From Adiantum capillus-veneris (Eukaryota > Streptophyta > Polypodiopsida > Polypodiales > Pteridaceae), in the NCBI GenBank assembly GCA_014529385.2, contig CM043963.1:102468912-102532911 (forward strand): a stretch of DNA of 64,000 bases, read 5' to 3'. Both the position numbers and the translations under genes were made by a program. Positions 1 to 9,914 of the stretch are shown here, in pieces (positions within the stretch are counted from its first letter, which is position 1; each line of letters starts with the position of its first letter). The notes beneath the pieces were generated by a model. That model ran no database searches, was not told where the DNA came from, and saw only the letters and a list, made by a program, of their open reading frames with translations.

Positions 1-705
1 CTCGTTTTCTTCCACTTTGGGTTGCTCATCAGGCTCCCCATCATCAGGCACATCACCCTTAACAGGTTTCAAGAGACTCACATGCAATGCATTGTGAATC
101 CTCCAAGTATCTGGCAGTTTCAATCGGAAGGAGACATCATTTATCTTGTCAGTAATCTGGAAAGGTCCGTAGTATCACATACTAAGCTTTGGAAAAAGCC
201 TCTCCTTTCCCTTTTTTTTTCTTAGGCGTGCCTTCTCAAAAGTAAGAGCACCCAATCATCCTCCTTCAGTTTCCAGTCGCGACGATGGCGATCCGCTGCC
301 TTTTTCTGTCGTTCTTGAGACTCCTGCAAAGTCTCGCGAACCTTGGCAAAAGCCGTATCCAAATCTCGCGAATATTCATCCGCTTCAAATTTCTAATCTT
401 TCGTGCTCAGGAAGGATGGAACCTTCGCAGCAGTTTCAACAATCTCTCATGGCGTCTTCCCCGTCGAAGAGTGTATCGTGTTATTGTAGGCAAATTCCAC
501 CAAAGGTAAGTTCTTTTCCCATTGAGTCTTCTGATGCGAGATACAAGACTTCAATAAATCTAAAATCACTGAATTGGCAATCTCAGATTGCCCGTCAGTC
601 TACAAGTGGAACGATGACGAGAACTGCAACCGCGTGCCAATGTTCTCCCAAATTGCCTTCCAAAACAAACTCATAAATCTGGGGTCTCTGTCGGAGACAA
701 TCGTC
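1..705 (-). pseudogene. Gyp-1 integrase, catalytic C-terminal half and GPY/F-like tail
   Basis: In the minus-strand frames this stretch reads the second catalytic Asp (V-S-D-R-D at about 690), the Glu region (T-D-G-Q-S-E at about 575-600) and then a tail with G-P-F-Q-I-T and L-H-V-S-L-L-K-P at about 60-180. The tail motif is typical of the end of plant Ty3/gypsy integrases just before a chromodomain; a chromodomain, if present, would lie outside the window. A TAG stop sits at about 602 where Gln is expected, and T-runs near 210-225 shift the frame. The gene is a pseudogene; its identity as integrase is secure from motif order. Confidence 0.82.
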
Positions 706-1818
706 TCAGGCGTGCCATGTAATCGGAAAATCATCGTGATCATTCTGTATTCTCGGGAGATTAAAAAAAATGAAATCCATTTCAATATTTTCCCAGGGGC
801 AGGTGGGTATGGGTAAAGGCTGTAACAATCCCTGTGCCTTATGCCTGTCAAACTTGACCTTCTGGCATACCAAGCAACTGCGCACAAACTCTTCCACATC
901 CTTCTTCAGTCTCCGCCAAAAGAAATCTCTCTCTACCCCTTTCATGTTGGTAGCAATGCTGCGGTGACCCGTAAAAGGTGGACACTGGCAATCAGTCATA
1001 ACCTTTTCCCTCAACGGCTGTGTAACGCACAACATAGTCTTTTTCATCAAGTAGCCTTCCCGAAGGGAGTATCCAGCTACTGTCTCCCCATCCCGTATCC
1101 GTGTGAAAATATCTGCAAAATCTGTATCTGTGGCACACTGATCGACCATATCCTCGAAGCTCCTATGATGTATCACGGAAATGGCCATAACCAACGGTTT
1201 TCGAGACAAAGCATCTGCCACCACATTCTTCTGTCTCTCCACATGGACAATCTGGAAGTGGAACTGTGACAAGATGTTCACCCACCGCATCTGCTTTTCC
1301 GAAAGCTGCTTCTGTGACAAGAAGTAGCTCAAACTCTGATGGTTTGTAAAGACAGTAAAATCCGCTCCGAGTAGGTAATGCCGCCACTGAGTAAGAGCAT
1401 GGATAACCACCAAAAGCTCTTTCCCATAGATCTGTGCTGTCATCTCCGGCCTAGAGAACAAACGGCTCTCGTAAGCTATGACATGGCCTTCTTGTATCAA
1501 GACCGCACCCAGACTACAACCACAAGCATCACAAAATACTTCAAATGACTTTTGCAAGTCCGACAAAGTCAAATCTGGTCCTGTAGTCAATTTCTCTTTC
1601 ACTGTCCGAAAGGCAGTCACCTCTGTGGGTCCCCACGAAAAAGGTACTCCTTTCTGTGTCAAGGTATGCAAAGGGGAAGCAACCTCTGCAAACTTTCGTA
1701 TGAACCGCCTGTAGTACGAACACAGTCCCAAGAAGCTTCTAACTTCATGGACATTCCTCAAATCGGGCCAATCACGGATAGTCTCTATCTTGGCCGGGTT
1801 CATTTGCACTCCTGCTGT
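706..1818 (-). pseudogene. Gyp-1 pol: RNase H, H2C2 zinc domain and start of integrase core
   Basis: One 367-codon open stretch holds the end of the RT connection domain, RNase H (F-C-D-A-C-G-C-S-L-G-A near 1525 through V-V-A-D-A-L-S-R near 1210) and the integrase zinc-binding domain (H at about 990, C-L-V-C near 860). It then enters the integrase core at E-M-D-F-I near 785. The distance from this first catalytic Asp to the second (V-S-D-R-D near 690) is only about 25-30 codons, against about 55-60 in the family, so roughly 100 bp of the core has been lost together with a frame change. Without that segment the integrase could not fold normally. Confidence 0.88.
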
Positions 1819-2484
1819 TTACACAATGTGTCCCAAAAAATGTATCTCTGGTAGGAAAAATTCACTTTTCGTAGCATTAATCACTAATGTGTGATCTCGT
1901 AATTCCTGAAAGACTTGAAGCAGATGATCTCTGTGTTCTGCCTCATTCGTGGAGAAAACAATGATGTCGTCAAAGAAAGTGCCAACAAATAGCCTGTACT
2001 CTCGAAAAATCCTATCCATCATTTGGTTAAATGTCGCAGGAGCATTGGTTAAGCCAAAAGGCATCACCAAAAACTCAAATAACCCAAAAGTCGTCCGAAA
2101 AGCTGTCTTGTAGACATCTCTTGGCGCTATCCTGATCTGATGATATCCACTCTTCAAGTCAATCCTGCTAAAGCACGAGGATCCCTGTAACCTGTCGAGT
2201 ATATCATCGATCCTAAGAATCGGAAATCTGTTCTTGATGGTGATTTCGTTGAGAGTGCTATAATCGATGCACATTCTCCAAGATCCGTCTTTCTTCAAAA
2301 CCAACAACACTGGAGAGCAATACGGTGAAGTACTAGGCTGGAAAAGACCCTTTTCCAAGAGGTCTTTCACTGAGTTCATAATCTTTTCATTCTGTACTCG
2401 GCTCACACGATAAGGTGGCCGATTCGGTGGCGTGCTTCCAGATATCAGATCAATGGTATGATCTTCAGGCCCTCTCAAAAGCAA
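1819..2484 (-). pseudogene. Gyp-1 reverse transcriptase
   Basis: A 221-codon open stretch covers the fingers and palm of a Ty3/gypsy reverse transcriptase: S-P-V-L-L-V-L-K-K-D-G-S-W-R-M-C-I-D-Y, then R-I-D-L-K-S-G-Y-H-Q-I, V-M-P-F-G-L-T-N-A-P-A-T-F, and the catalytic box F-F-D-D at 1962-1976. These are the standard motifs in the standard order. The box has Phe where Tyr or Leu is more common, which is tolerated in plant elements. A stop separates it from the downstream RNase H frame at about 1815-1820 (near L-G-H-I-V). Upstream, the frame runs into the damaged protease region. Confidence 0.9.
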
Positions 2485-2896
2485 TCGGCATGAGCGTGGA
2501 GAAAAAAAAATCTTGGCGTTCTTTTCTTCAGGTCAAAACATATTCAACCTTTATCCATCGTTCAGTTCTCCCAAAAGAATGAGTGAGAAAACTGAAGTTC
2601 ATCAAGTACAATCTCTAAGCCCTTCATTTATCAAAGTCGCTTTCTCGGCCCGGTAGTCAACCACGGCGTAGTTCTTGTGGTACCAAGGGATCCCGAGTAG
2701 AACGTCACTCACGTGCCCTGAACACCCTGTCATTGCAAACGAAGTTTGTCAATGCTAATGGCAGCATCCCATCCACATGCCAGTCGAACTACCTCCGCCT
2801 GTGGCGTCAGTCTGTCAAGCGTAGTTCCAAATCGAGCCGCCAATTCCAAGTGAAAAGAAGTTGGCCTTGGCTCCTTCAAAAGAGCTTCCTGATCCT
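2485..2896 (-). pseudogene. Gyp-1 protease remnant
   Basis: No long frame is open here, but a minus-strand frame reads D-V-L-L-G-I-P-W-Y near 2680-2705, which is the typical second half of a plant retropepsin (an I-L-G-type motif before the C-terminal strand). Pieces of the preceding strands (A-A-R-F-G-T-T-L) can be read near 2830-2850. The catalytic D-[ST]-G motif is not visible in any minus frame, so the active-site half seems deleted or mutated beyond recognition. The call rests on position between gag and RT and on that single motif. Confidence 0.55.
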
Positions 2897-3735
2897 TCAC
2901 TTTGCCGCAAAAAAAACGGCAAAGTTTGTACTTTCATTCATTTGATTCGGTGCAAGTCCCACGCCATGTGGTACCAGTTCTGCTTTTCTAGCTGCCTTTT
3001 CTGCCACATTCCTCAGTTGCTCTCGAACTCTCAGATCTGTCGTCGTCTTTATCATTCTGTTCTTTCTGTGCCGTATCAGGGCACTTCGCGGAAATATGTC
3101 CATGTTCCCCGCATCCAAAGCACTTCCCCTCTCTGATGAAGCGAGCTCTCTCCACAGGAGTAAGCTTGGGTCGTGCATCCTTTTTTTTTTCTCTGGGTTG
3201 CTCTTTTTCATTCTACTTTCATTCCCAGAAGTCTGTTCGGCTCGTTGTGTCATGGCCTCATCTGTGGGGTAGGTCAGACTGCCAGAGTGACTTGCAAAGC
3301 CCCGCTTCGCATGACTCATCAACTCCTGAATAGAAGCTGACTTCTGTTCCAAGCAGTGGTCTCGAATCTCTATAGGTAGACCCAATGTAAACCGCTCAAT
3401 CTGTTCTCTGAACGAGATCTTCTTGAATGAAGAGGCAAGTAGAAAAGAGTTCCAAAATCTTTCACAGTAAGAATTCACTGTATCGCTCTTGGTCATCCGG
3501 AGATGGTTCCAAGCAGCTCGTATATCTCGCTCAAACTCTTGAGTCAACCAAGAAGAAATAAAAAGCCTCTTGAATTTCAGCCATGTAATTGGCACAGTCT
3601 TGCTTAATAGAAGCGTGGACCACCAAGTGCGAGCATTCCCCTTAAAGTAAGAGGCAGCTCTCCGAATCTTGGAGTGCTCTGAATAGCGTCCTCCCACGAA
3701 AGCGATGTCAAACTGTTGTATAAAAGACAAAGCCT
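2897..3735 (-). pseudogene. Gyp-1 gag, capsid and nucleocapsid part
   Basis: The open stretch begins in a retrotransposon gag (capsid) domain: the region from about 3700 to 3390 carries A-A-S-Y-F-K-G-N-A-R-T-W-W and a typical R-F-T-L-G-L-P motif. A zinc knuckle (C-F-G-C-G-E-H-G-H-I-S-A-K-C, about 3070-3110) lies in a different frame from the capsid. The frame changes across an 11-12 base A/T run at 3179-3191, so a one-base slip in that run is the likely lesion. In plants this protein would package the element's RNA; here it cannot be made in one piece. Confidence 0.82.
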
Positions 3736-4546
3736 TCGAAGCATCTGAGTATCCTGAAAAGTATCAAACTTGATCGAGTGGCCACCTTCCTTAAACTCTC
3801 GGACTTTCTTGCTTTTATATTCGAGAAAGTCATACTAGTTGGCTTTGTAAAAATTCTTCTTGTTCGCATAAAACTTTCCGTCATCGGAATCTGAGCTGTC
3901 TGTAGACGAGTCCTCAGTAGAACTGTCAGTCTCTGGGCGAGATGTAGCCTTCTTTGCCTTTTTCTTGCCCTTTCCGAAGCTTTGTGTCTTGCTTCGCTTT
4001 TTGCTTTTTCTGTCTTCTTCGCTCTAATCCGAGGAGCTAGAAGAACTGTTAGAAGAAGAAGAAGAAGAACTGGGTACTCCTCCAAATCGAACACGCTTCT
4101 TCCGTTTCTTTGCCTTGTCAAATGTCAACCGACGACCCAAATAACCCGGGAAGTCAGTGCTTTTCTTCTGCTTTTTGGCTTTCTTTTGCGTGTCAAAAAG
4201 CTGAGCAATCCGTGCATCAACCACGTTCTCCAGTTCCTTCTCCGTATATTTCTTGGAGGCAGAAGGTTTCTTGAGAGCGGGTTTTCGGGAGTGGTGTTGT
4301 GGTTCTCTGCCACTCCGTCTGTACCTCTTCCAAAGAGGTCTGGTTCATATATTTTGCCATCTTCGAGTCCTTGGCAAAATTGAGCATCATCTTTGTTGCA
4401 TCGTTGATCAACTGGCGACGCTCTATCTCTCGCCGCTCCGCCTAAGTAGGCCAAGGCGGGCCATACTCTCTGCCTGAATCTTCGTTGTGATCCCAGCCCA
4501 CATCTCCAGATGCAGAAGGAGTCGACTGATCATTGCCTGAAGCCAT
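3708..4546 (-). pseudogene. Gyp-1 gag, N-terminal part
   Basis: The likely start is the ATG at 4546-4544 (M-A-S-G-N-D-Q-S), 58 bases downstream of the primer-binding site, which is the usual place for gag. The following sequence can be followed through several frames: a stop near 4443, then a lysine-rich patch near 4150-4190, a run of serines with acidic residues near 4020-4075, and D-G-K-F-Y-A-N-K-K near 3860. Each segment lies in a different frame, so there are at least three frame breaks. Low-complexity Lys and Ser/Asp stretches are common in the linker ahead of the capsid domain. Confidence 0.68.
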
Positions 4547-4604
4547 AGGTGCCGCGGGAAAAAAATTCGGGGATCCGATTTCCCGTAAAAGAGAAATCGG
4601 CCGT

Positions 4605-4616
4605 GCTCTGATACCA
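4605..4616 (-). other. Gyp-1 primer-binding site (tRNA-iMet)
   Basis: On the minus strand this reads TGGTATCAGAGC, the exact complement of the 3' end of plant initiator-Met tRNA including CCA. It starts one base after the inner end of the LTR, as expected for minus-strand DNA priming. Confidence 0.93.
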
Positions 4617-4617
4617 C

Positions 4618-5154
4618 TGTAACAGACTTGGACACTCCAAGTCAAGAATCAACCGCGACAGCACCAAATAACCACTTCAAAACAATTCACAGATCACAAT
4701 AGATTTGCACTGGCCTGGCGGAGTTCCGTGCCTAGAGACATTGGCCCCAAAGACTGGCGCCCCTTTCGATATTTCTTTTTATATTAATCAATCATCAAAG
4801 TACAAGAGAGCAGTTAGGGTTTCACTCTCAGACTCTGCGTCCAGATGCCCTGAGAAGTGAGGCCCTCACCACTAATTTAAAGGTTACAAGGGATGCCCAA
4901 AAGCAGAGCCCCAAAAGCTTCAAATCAAAAGCAATTGCTCTCTCTCTCACAGAGAGTCAAAACATGAAAGCAAAAGCATTCTCTCTCTCTTTCTCATTTA
5001 AGTAGAGAAAAAGCGAAATTTGCGTCGCTCATCATTTTCCACAAAAAAAAAATTATTTTTTTTTTTAATAATCCGCCTCCGCGATTTCCGGAAATTAGGG
5101 TTTCTCGCAGAAATTAGGGTTTTCGCTGTCCGCCACGTCATCACTTTGTGACAC
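4618..5154 (-). repeat. Gyp-1 5' LTR
   Basis: The block next to the primer-binding site starts TGTGTCAC and ends CTGTTACA on the minus strand, giving TG...CA ends with a short TGT/ACA inverted repeat and a length of 537 bp. An A/T-rich TATA-like stretch (AATATAAAAAG) lies near 4776-4786 on the minus strand, about 160 bp before the primer site, and is the likely promoter. The inner end is secure because of the primer site; the outer end at 5154 is inferred from the inverted repeat and from where coding-like sequence of the older neighbour resumes. Confidence 0.72.
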
Positions 5155-5921
5155 AGTGTCACTTCAAGGACTGTTATTCCACATAAGGGCTCAAGAGTCG
5201 TCCTCTAGTCTATCTACATATTATGGAGGAAATTGCACACCTAAGCTCTTGAAAATAATTCCCAACTTCCAAGAGAGACGAGGATAACCATCCAAGCCAT
5301 CCTCCTCATGAGCTTTTTTAAGATCAGCCTGAGCTTCTAGGAGGAAGGAAATCCCCTTCTGCCAACCAAAATCCACAACCTGGTACAAAGGTGCAATTGA
5401 GTCATCAACATACTACCCCTCTTTGAAGACAGGAAGAAACTCCACACCTGCCTATGCAAGTTAAGGGAAGTCCAAATCAGCCTACATGAAATCCTCCATA
5501 GGGATATCTCTATCAATAGTTCCAAAGTGCAATTGCAAAAGACACAGAAAATCAGCCAATCCACCTCCACGAAGAAAATACAACCATAGGAACCTGCTCC
5601 ACAAGCGTGGAAGAAGATCCCACTACTGTCCAAACAGCTCTCTGAAGAACCCCGAAAAAATTATCCCCCTCTGGATCCGAAATCCGCAAACCTGCACGGC
5701 AACACAACTCCATCAAGGAAAACCAGAGCAATCCAGCAATGCTTCACATCCTAAAGAGGTCAGGGTAAACAAGGGCAGAAGACGGGGAAGTCGTAGACGA
5801 GAAGCCAAGCAGCCCCAAACTAGAGAACAGGGAAAAAAACAGCAAGCTTCTTCTCTCAAACAAGTCTAATACGCCACCGGATCAGCCTACACCGAGCATC
5901 CAAGGTGGTCAAGACACCGAG
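5155..5921 (-). pseudogene. Decayed gag-like segment of an older retroelement
   Basis: A single minus-strand frame reads coherent protein-like sequence from about 5530 to 5165 (for example Y-V-D-D-S-I-A-P-L-Y-Q-V near 5425-5390, then A-Q-A-D-L-K-K-A-H-E-E-D near 5330). It is interrupted only by TAG, TAA and TGA codons, most at sites where Gln would restore the frame. It sits downstream of a primer-binding site at 5922-5933, so it occupies the gag position. The Y-V-D-D string is not a reverse transcriptase: the rest of the RT motifs are absent. I do not recognise the family. Confidence 0.4.
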
Positions 5922-5933
5922 GCTCTGATACCA
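5922..5933 (-). other. Primer-binding site of the older element (tRNA-iMet)
   Basis: The minus strand reads TGGTATCAGAGC, a full 12-base match to the complement of the initiator-Met tRNA 3' end, in the same orientation as Gyp-1. The LTR should follow at higher coordinates, but I cannot see clear TG/CA ends: the base next to the site is ...CTACG. Confidence 0.6.
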
Positions 5934-6089
5934 CGTAGATAAGGCAGCCGGTGGACACCTCGACTCCAATCTGGCTCAACTCCAATAGGATCCTCTGACA
6001 CTAGAGAACACCTGCAATCCGACACACATATACAAGGCAACTGCGGAGAAGAGAAATCTCTGAGGTATAAAGAGACAGGACATCTGAAT

Positions 6090-6145
<56 letters not shown>

Positions 6146-6989
6146 GGAGAGGCTCTCCATGTTGATACAAAGCTGCAAATACAAGTGCCCAAGGGTGGTT
6201 CAGCATCGATGTGGCATGCCCTTGATGGATAGACCCCTAGTACACAAAATTGCTGCTACTACTCTGTCCATAAACAAAACCTCTGCTCTCCTAGGCTTGC
6301 AGCTAAGATAACCTGCCTCTCCATGAGATCACCCATCTGTGGACTGCCCTGTGAAGAGGATGTCGCAAAGATGCTGACCCGTACCCTCAACTTGATAGTA
6401 AACGCTGGGGGCTGCCCACCCCATCTCACAAGGGCTCGCCCACGCTGGGGCGCCGTTTGGCTGGGCAGTACATGCATAAGAGCACACACCCCCAAGCCCC
6501 TCATGTATTACAGAAGGTGCCCAACCCACCTATACAGCCCCACGACAACGAAAATAAGGGCAAAGAAACTGGGGCACCAGAGGCCCCTAGGGCCCAGGGG
6601 GAAATCTGCAAGGTTGGGAGTTAGGAAATATCACGACCCTCTAGACGAATCCAAAGAGATGCGAGACTCTTAACAAGAATAGCCACTGCCATAAACTGAA
6701 GCGAATGCCTTCGATTTGCATGGTACATAATTGCTTTTGACAGTTTCAAAAATTAAATTGGTCACTACCCCTCGGTCATCTTTCAACCAAATGGAAGCCG
6801 CAAACTCAAACCTACAAACCAAAAAACCACACAACCACCGTACCTCAAAAGTCTCTCATATAACCGTGTTACGTATCTCAGGCAACAAACAGTGACAAAC
6901 ATTGATACATTCTTGAGAGCTCAAAATCATTTCGGTTACCTTCAAAGCAAGGAATGGAGCACAGAATGAAACGGTTGCTCACCTTTTAC
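5934..6989. other. Presumed LTR remnant and intergenic DNA, no gene seen
   Basis: The first part, up to perhaps 6660, should be the LTR of the older element because it abuts its primer-binding site. It contains the TG/AG microsatellite. No second LTR copy is available to fix the borders. Open frames here are short and low in complexity. The remainder, 6660-6990, is A/T-rich with nothing recognisable. Confidence 0.4.
6089..6140. repeat. (TG)n(AG)n compound microsatellite
   Basis: About 13 TG units run directly into about 14 AG units. The short frames encoding serine/leucine or Thr/His runs over this block are by-products of the repeat. Confidence 0.97.
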
Positions 6990-7362
6990 TCCACAAACTC
7001 AATTTGGCGAACCACATGAAGCCTCAAAACTGTGTACAAATGCATTCCATTGGGATGAGGCATTTTGAAATTGCAATTTGGTACATTTGTTGCTAGACTT
7101 AGCAAGTCATGTTAAATAAACGCCCTTCAATGATTATGCATGAACATCATAAGCTTTCGGACTTGAAAGCAGAACCACCAAGGATTTCAATATCTAATCT
7201 CAAGCAGGCTTGTGTTTGCATGATCCTACAAACGGCAAAAGGCCCTTTGAATGGGCTTGTAAGACCACCACAAGTCTCACATGTCTATATCTAAAGCCAC
7301 AAGCATCAAATCTAACACTTTTTCTTGCCACTAAGAGGATCATCCAATAGAATGTAATGCAA
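6990..7362 (-). other. Probable 3' untranslated region of the PHD-finger gene
   Basis: Sequence downstream of the predicted stop has no open frame of note on the minus strand. An AATAAA lies at 7404-7399 but falls inside intron 2. I see no clear polyadenylation signal farther down, so the end is uncertain. Confidence 0.4.
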
Positions 7363-9081
7363 TTCTGAAACCAAAAAAAAAAACACTAACATTACCAATT
7401 TATTCGTAATTGGGTAACGCTTAATTATCCAAAAGAGAAAACTTACACATGTGAAGATTATGATTTATTTTTGAATCGGCAACACTCTGAAGCACATTGT
7501 GCTCAAGCGCAGATCCACTCTGGCTGGAGCCTGCATGAGCTATGATCAGTGAAGCTCTTAAACTACAGTATTACAGAAGCATGTGCAATATCAATTCAGT
7601 TGCTTACCTGCCGCTGTTCCAGGTGGCTGGCCAGTGTGTGCACCTGCAACTCCCACCTCAACACTATTTTGGGCAACAGATGCACCCTCTGGAAGGCCGC
7701 TAGCATTTGCATCAATCAGGCGGTTGGAAACCGTTTCCTCTTTCTCAAAACCTTCTGCTAATAAATCACCAACATCCACAAGATCATCAACAGCTTCTTC
7801 ATCCGAAAGTATCTCCACGGCGTTAGTGGGAAGAACTCCATTCATCCCAACAGTATCACATTGAGCGGCAGAGTCTGACTTTGATGCCCTCACAAACACA
7901 GAGCTCTCTAAAATGCCTTCTGGTGCCGCATCAACCTCACTACCTTCACATATCCTTGAAAGTCTCTGGTCCTTAGGGAAAGGTGGCAAAGATCCACGCT
8001 GCCCACTTCCCACCAAACCTGTTGTTGATTGCTGTTGGGGTGGCTTCCGAACAATATGAGAAGACACGAAAGGAGACCCGCTCACATCTGTAGATACAAC
8101 AGGCGGCAAAACTCTTCGCTGATGGTGAGAAAGATTAGCTGTCGCGGCAGCTTTCGAGATATCTGGAACACTGCCAAAAGTTTTCCCAACAACCCTATGA
8201 TGAGGAGGCATAAATACTTTCTGGTGGGACTTGTCATCCAGCCCCACAGCAGGTTGACTTCTCGCATCCCCCATGTACACACCTGATTGCAAATTCCTTA
8301 TAGTCGATTGCAAGGGAGTAGCTACTGAAGTTTGTCTGTGCGCTTCAAGTCTCCACCTCAATTCCTCCAATCCTGCCCTGTGAGCAACATCCAGGGCTGA
8401 TTTTGCCAGTTTTGCAGCTTTAGCAGCAACTGCTGCACAGGCTCTAGCTCGAACCTTAGCTTCTTTAGCCTCCTTGGATGCAAAGACGGACACAATCTGT
8501 GCTGCAGCTAATGTTTCCTGATATTCAAGACTACAGCTGTCATCTGTGCGAGACCTCTTCAGAGAAGGGTTTCCTTGCTGATTTTCTGCAGAAGAGTCAT
8601 GATGGCAATACTGGCAGGCAAAAAAGAATGAATCTGTGGGAAGCCCTGCTTTCTGAGCACACTCCATGTGGCAAAACCGATGGCACTTGGAACAGGTAAG
8701 CCAAAGAGCAGGGTCTCCCAGTTGATCAGGTGCAGCATAGACATGGAAACATTGACTACAGTACATACCTTTGTACTGGAAGAGCACACAAGTGGTGCAA
8801 TGAAGCTGAACGGCACCATTCTTTTTTATACGGTGCACGTCATGCCCAACTCTCTGACAAGAAGAGCACCCTGTAGCTCCGTCACTGCCATGGGAGGAAA
8901 GGCTCTCTGAGCATTGGCTTGCACCTACTCTTTGAACCTGGTCAGAACCATCCACACTACATCCTGTGTTTCCCATGCCTCCAAGCACTCTGACATCACT
9001 GCTAGTACATTTTTGCAGCTTCCCTGCCTCATCATAAGAGTTCCTGTAGACAGTTCGACGTTCCTCCCTACTCTCCTGCAT
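7363..9081 (-). CDS. PHD-finger protein of plant type, three-exon model
   Basis: Exon 1 (9081-7608) encodes most of the protein. Numbering from the ATG at 9081, two CxxC pairs (about C72/C75 and C95/C98) precede a complete C4HC3 PHD pattern: C108/C111, C130/C133, H138/C141, C156/C159. A Lys/Ala-rich helical stretch follows at about 200-248, then a Ser/Pro-rich tail. PHD fingers usually read histone H3 tails in the nucleus; which mark this one binds cannot be told. CAG|GTAAGC at 7608/7607 is a strong donor, with acceptor ...ATGCAG before 7530 (77-bp intron). Exon 2 (7530-7447) ends at a GTAAGT donor, and a pyrimidine-tract acceptor lies at 7365. Joining to exon 3 at 7364 makes a TAA across the junction, giving about 519 residues. 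If the second intron is kept, the stop is at 7421-7423 (527 residues). The in-frame codon 14 upstream is TTG, so I chose the first ATG. Confidence 0.8.
7365..7446 (-). other. Intron 2 of the PHD-finger gene (possibly retained)
   Basis: The donor is GTAAGT at 7446-7441. The acceptor TTTCAG follows an 11-T tract, ending at 7365; length 82 bp, phase 1. Splicing places T|AA at the join, which is a stop codon; retention gives eight extra codons to a TAA at 7421-7423. Both forms are plausible. Confidence 0.6.
7531..7607 (-). other. Intron 1 of the PHD-finger gene
   Basis: The intron has a GTAAGC donor at 7607 and a CAG acceptor at 7531-7533, 77 bp, phase 1. Reading through it gives a stop within four codons, while splicing keeps the frame open. 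Confidence 0.75.
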
Positions 9082-9191
9082 TATGCCTGCGTAAAGGCAG
9101 CTAGAAGCTTCACACAAGCGCAAGTGGGGTTTTCAAGGGCTAGCCCTTTAAGGATGATGGGTAGCGATGAGCTTTGAGATAGTCTTCGCAT
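9081..9191 (-). promoter_or_regulatory. Upstream ORF whose stop overlaps the main ATG
   Basis: An ATG at 9191-9189 opens a 36-codon frame (M-R-R-L-S-Q-S-S) that ends in TAA at 9083-9081. The last A of that stop is the A of the main ATG, giving TAATG. Such overlapping uORFs usually reduce main-frame translation or couple it to reinitiation. It applies only if transcription starts upstream of 9191, which the two candidate leader structures below would allow. Confidence 0.5.
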
Positions 9192-9199
9192 GCAGTGCA

Positions 9200-9310
9200 A
9201 AATCAACAAGACGAATAGACGCCTGCGTTTATAGTGCTAGCACAGCTGCAGAGAAGAACACACAGAAAAGCATAACAGCATTATTGGCTCTTGGCACTTA
9301 CCGAGGACAA
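9200..9310 (-). promoter_or_regulatory. Promoter or leader region of the PHD-finger gene
   Basis: Two readings compete. A TATAAA at 9233-9228 lies about 150 bp before the main ATG and could be the core promoter. Alternatively a GTAAGTG donor at 9301 and a TTCTCTGCAG acceptor ending at 9246 would form a 56-bp leader intron, which is short for plants, placing the start of transcription farther out, with a Kozak-like GCCATGG near 9335. I cannot decide between them from sequence alone. Confidence 0.35.
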
Positions 9311-9439
9311 TAGGCAACCAACGGCAGCTTCCATGGCGAGCTTTAGGAGGCCAGCTCTCAGCGCCGCCAAGGGCAAACGACAATGGGCTATGTGAAGATT
9401 GGAGAGTCAATTTGCTTCCAATGAAATGGCCCACCTATT

Positions 9440-9914
9440 GAACATAAGGCATCACACTCTGCAGATTGCAATGGTTCACCTGCCCCGCAAGGGTTAATTT
9501 GCTGGGCTCCACTAAAATGTTCTAAAAGTATTTAATTTCCTTCAAGATTCCACATAAATAAGTAGGGAGAATTCTTTAAAAAGTGAGAATCGAGAAAGAT
9601 GCACTGCTGATTAATTAGCAAAGGCAAGCGAAAGTAGATGTGCTGGCAATGAGTAGAGAGATGAGAGGAAGATGGTGCAATGGCATCGCATGTAGGAGCC
9701 ACGCTAGGGAGCTGGAGTAGAGGTTTTTTGTTTTCTTTCTTTGCGCCAACACATTCAATGTTGCAAAGAAAGAGAGTACACGAACACATTAATTAGTAGA
9801 CATTCATGTGAGACAGAGAATATTGCAAGTAAATTTAATTGTTGAAACGTCCCAACATATTATTCAATCTTATTACTAATGCATTAAGTTTGTTCACCTG
9901 CACTTTGAGAGATG
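9440..9914. other. Intergenic DNA with one small hairpin
   Basis: No gene is seen. A 10-bp inverted repeat (CTTTCTTTGC at 9735-9744 and its complement at 9763-9772) with an 18-bp loop is the only structure noted. Confidence 0.5.

Larger units (their letters stand above)
1..5154 (-). mobile_element. Gyp-1: Ty3/gypsy LTR retrotransposon, 3' end outside window
   Basis: Reading on the minus strand from 5154 down, the element shows a 5' LTR, an initiator-Met primer-binding site, gag, a protease remnant, reverse transcriptase, RNase H and integrase in the Ty3/gypsy order. The integrase C-terminal segment reaches the left edge, so the 3' LTR is not visible. The frame is broken in several places (details under the parts), so the copy cannot encode a working polyprotein. 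It appears to have inserted into an older element whose gag remnant lies just outside its LTR at 5155-5930. The target duplication cannot be checked because only one end is in the window. Confidence 0.88.

Noticed and set aside
5400-5430. Y-V-D-D string as a reverse transcriptase active site
   Set aside because: No other RT motif lies around it and it sits in a gag-position remnant.
5486-5869. 127-codon plus-strand frame as a gene
   Set aside because: The opposite strand has the coherent, decayed protein-like frame. This one is basic and low in complexity, with no domain.
4605-5933. GCTCTGATACCA at 4605 and 5922 as ends of tRNA-Met genes
   Set aside because: No cloverleaf or A/B boxes precede them. 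Position next to an LTR and ahead of gag shows they are primer-binding sites.
5909-6206. Overlapping open frames with Ser-Leu and Thr-His runs
   Set aside because: They are translations of the TG/AG microsatellite in three frames.
9081-9123. Start of the PHD protein at 9123
   Set aside because: The codon there is TTG, and the frame is closed by TGA a few codons upstream. The first ATG is at 9081.
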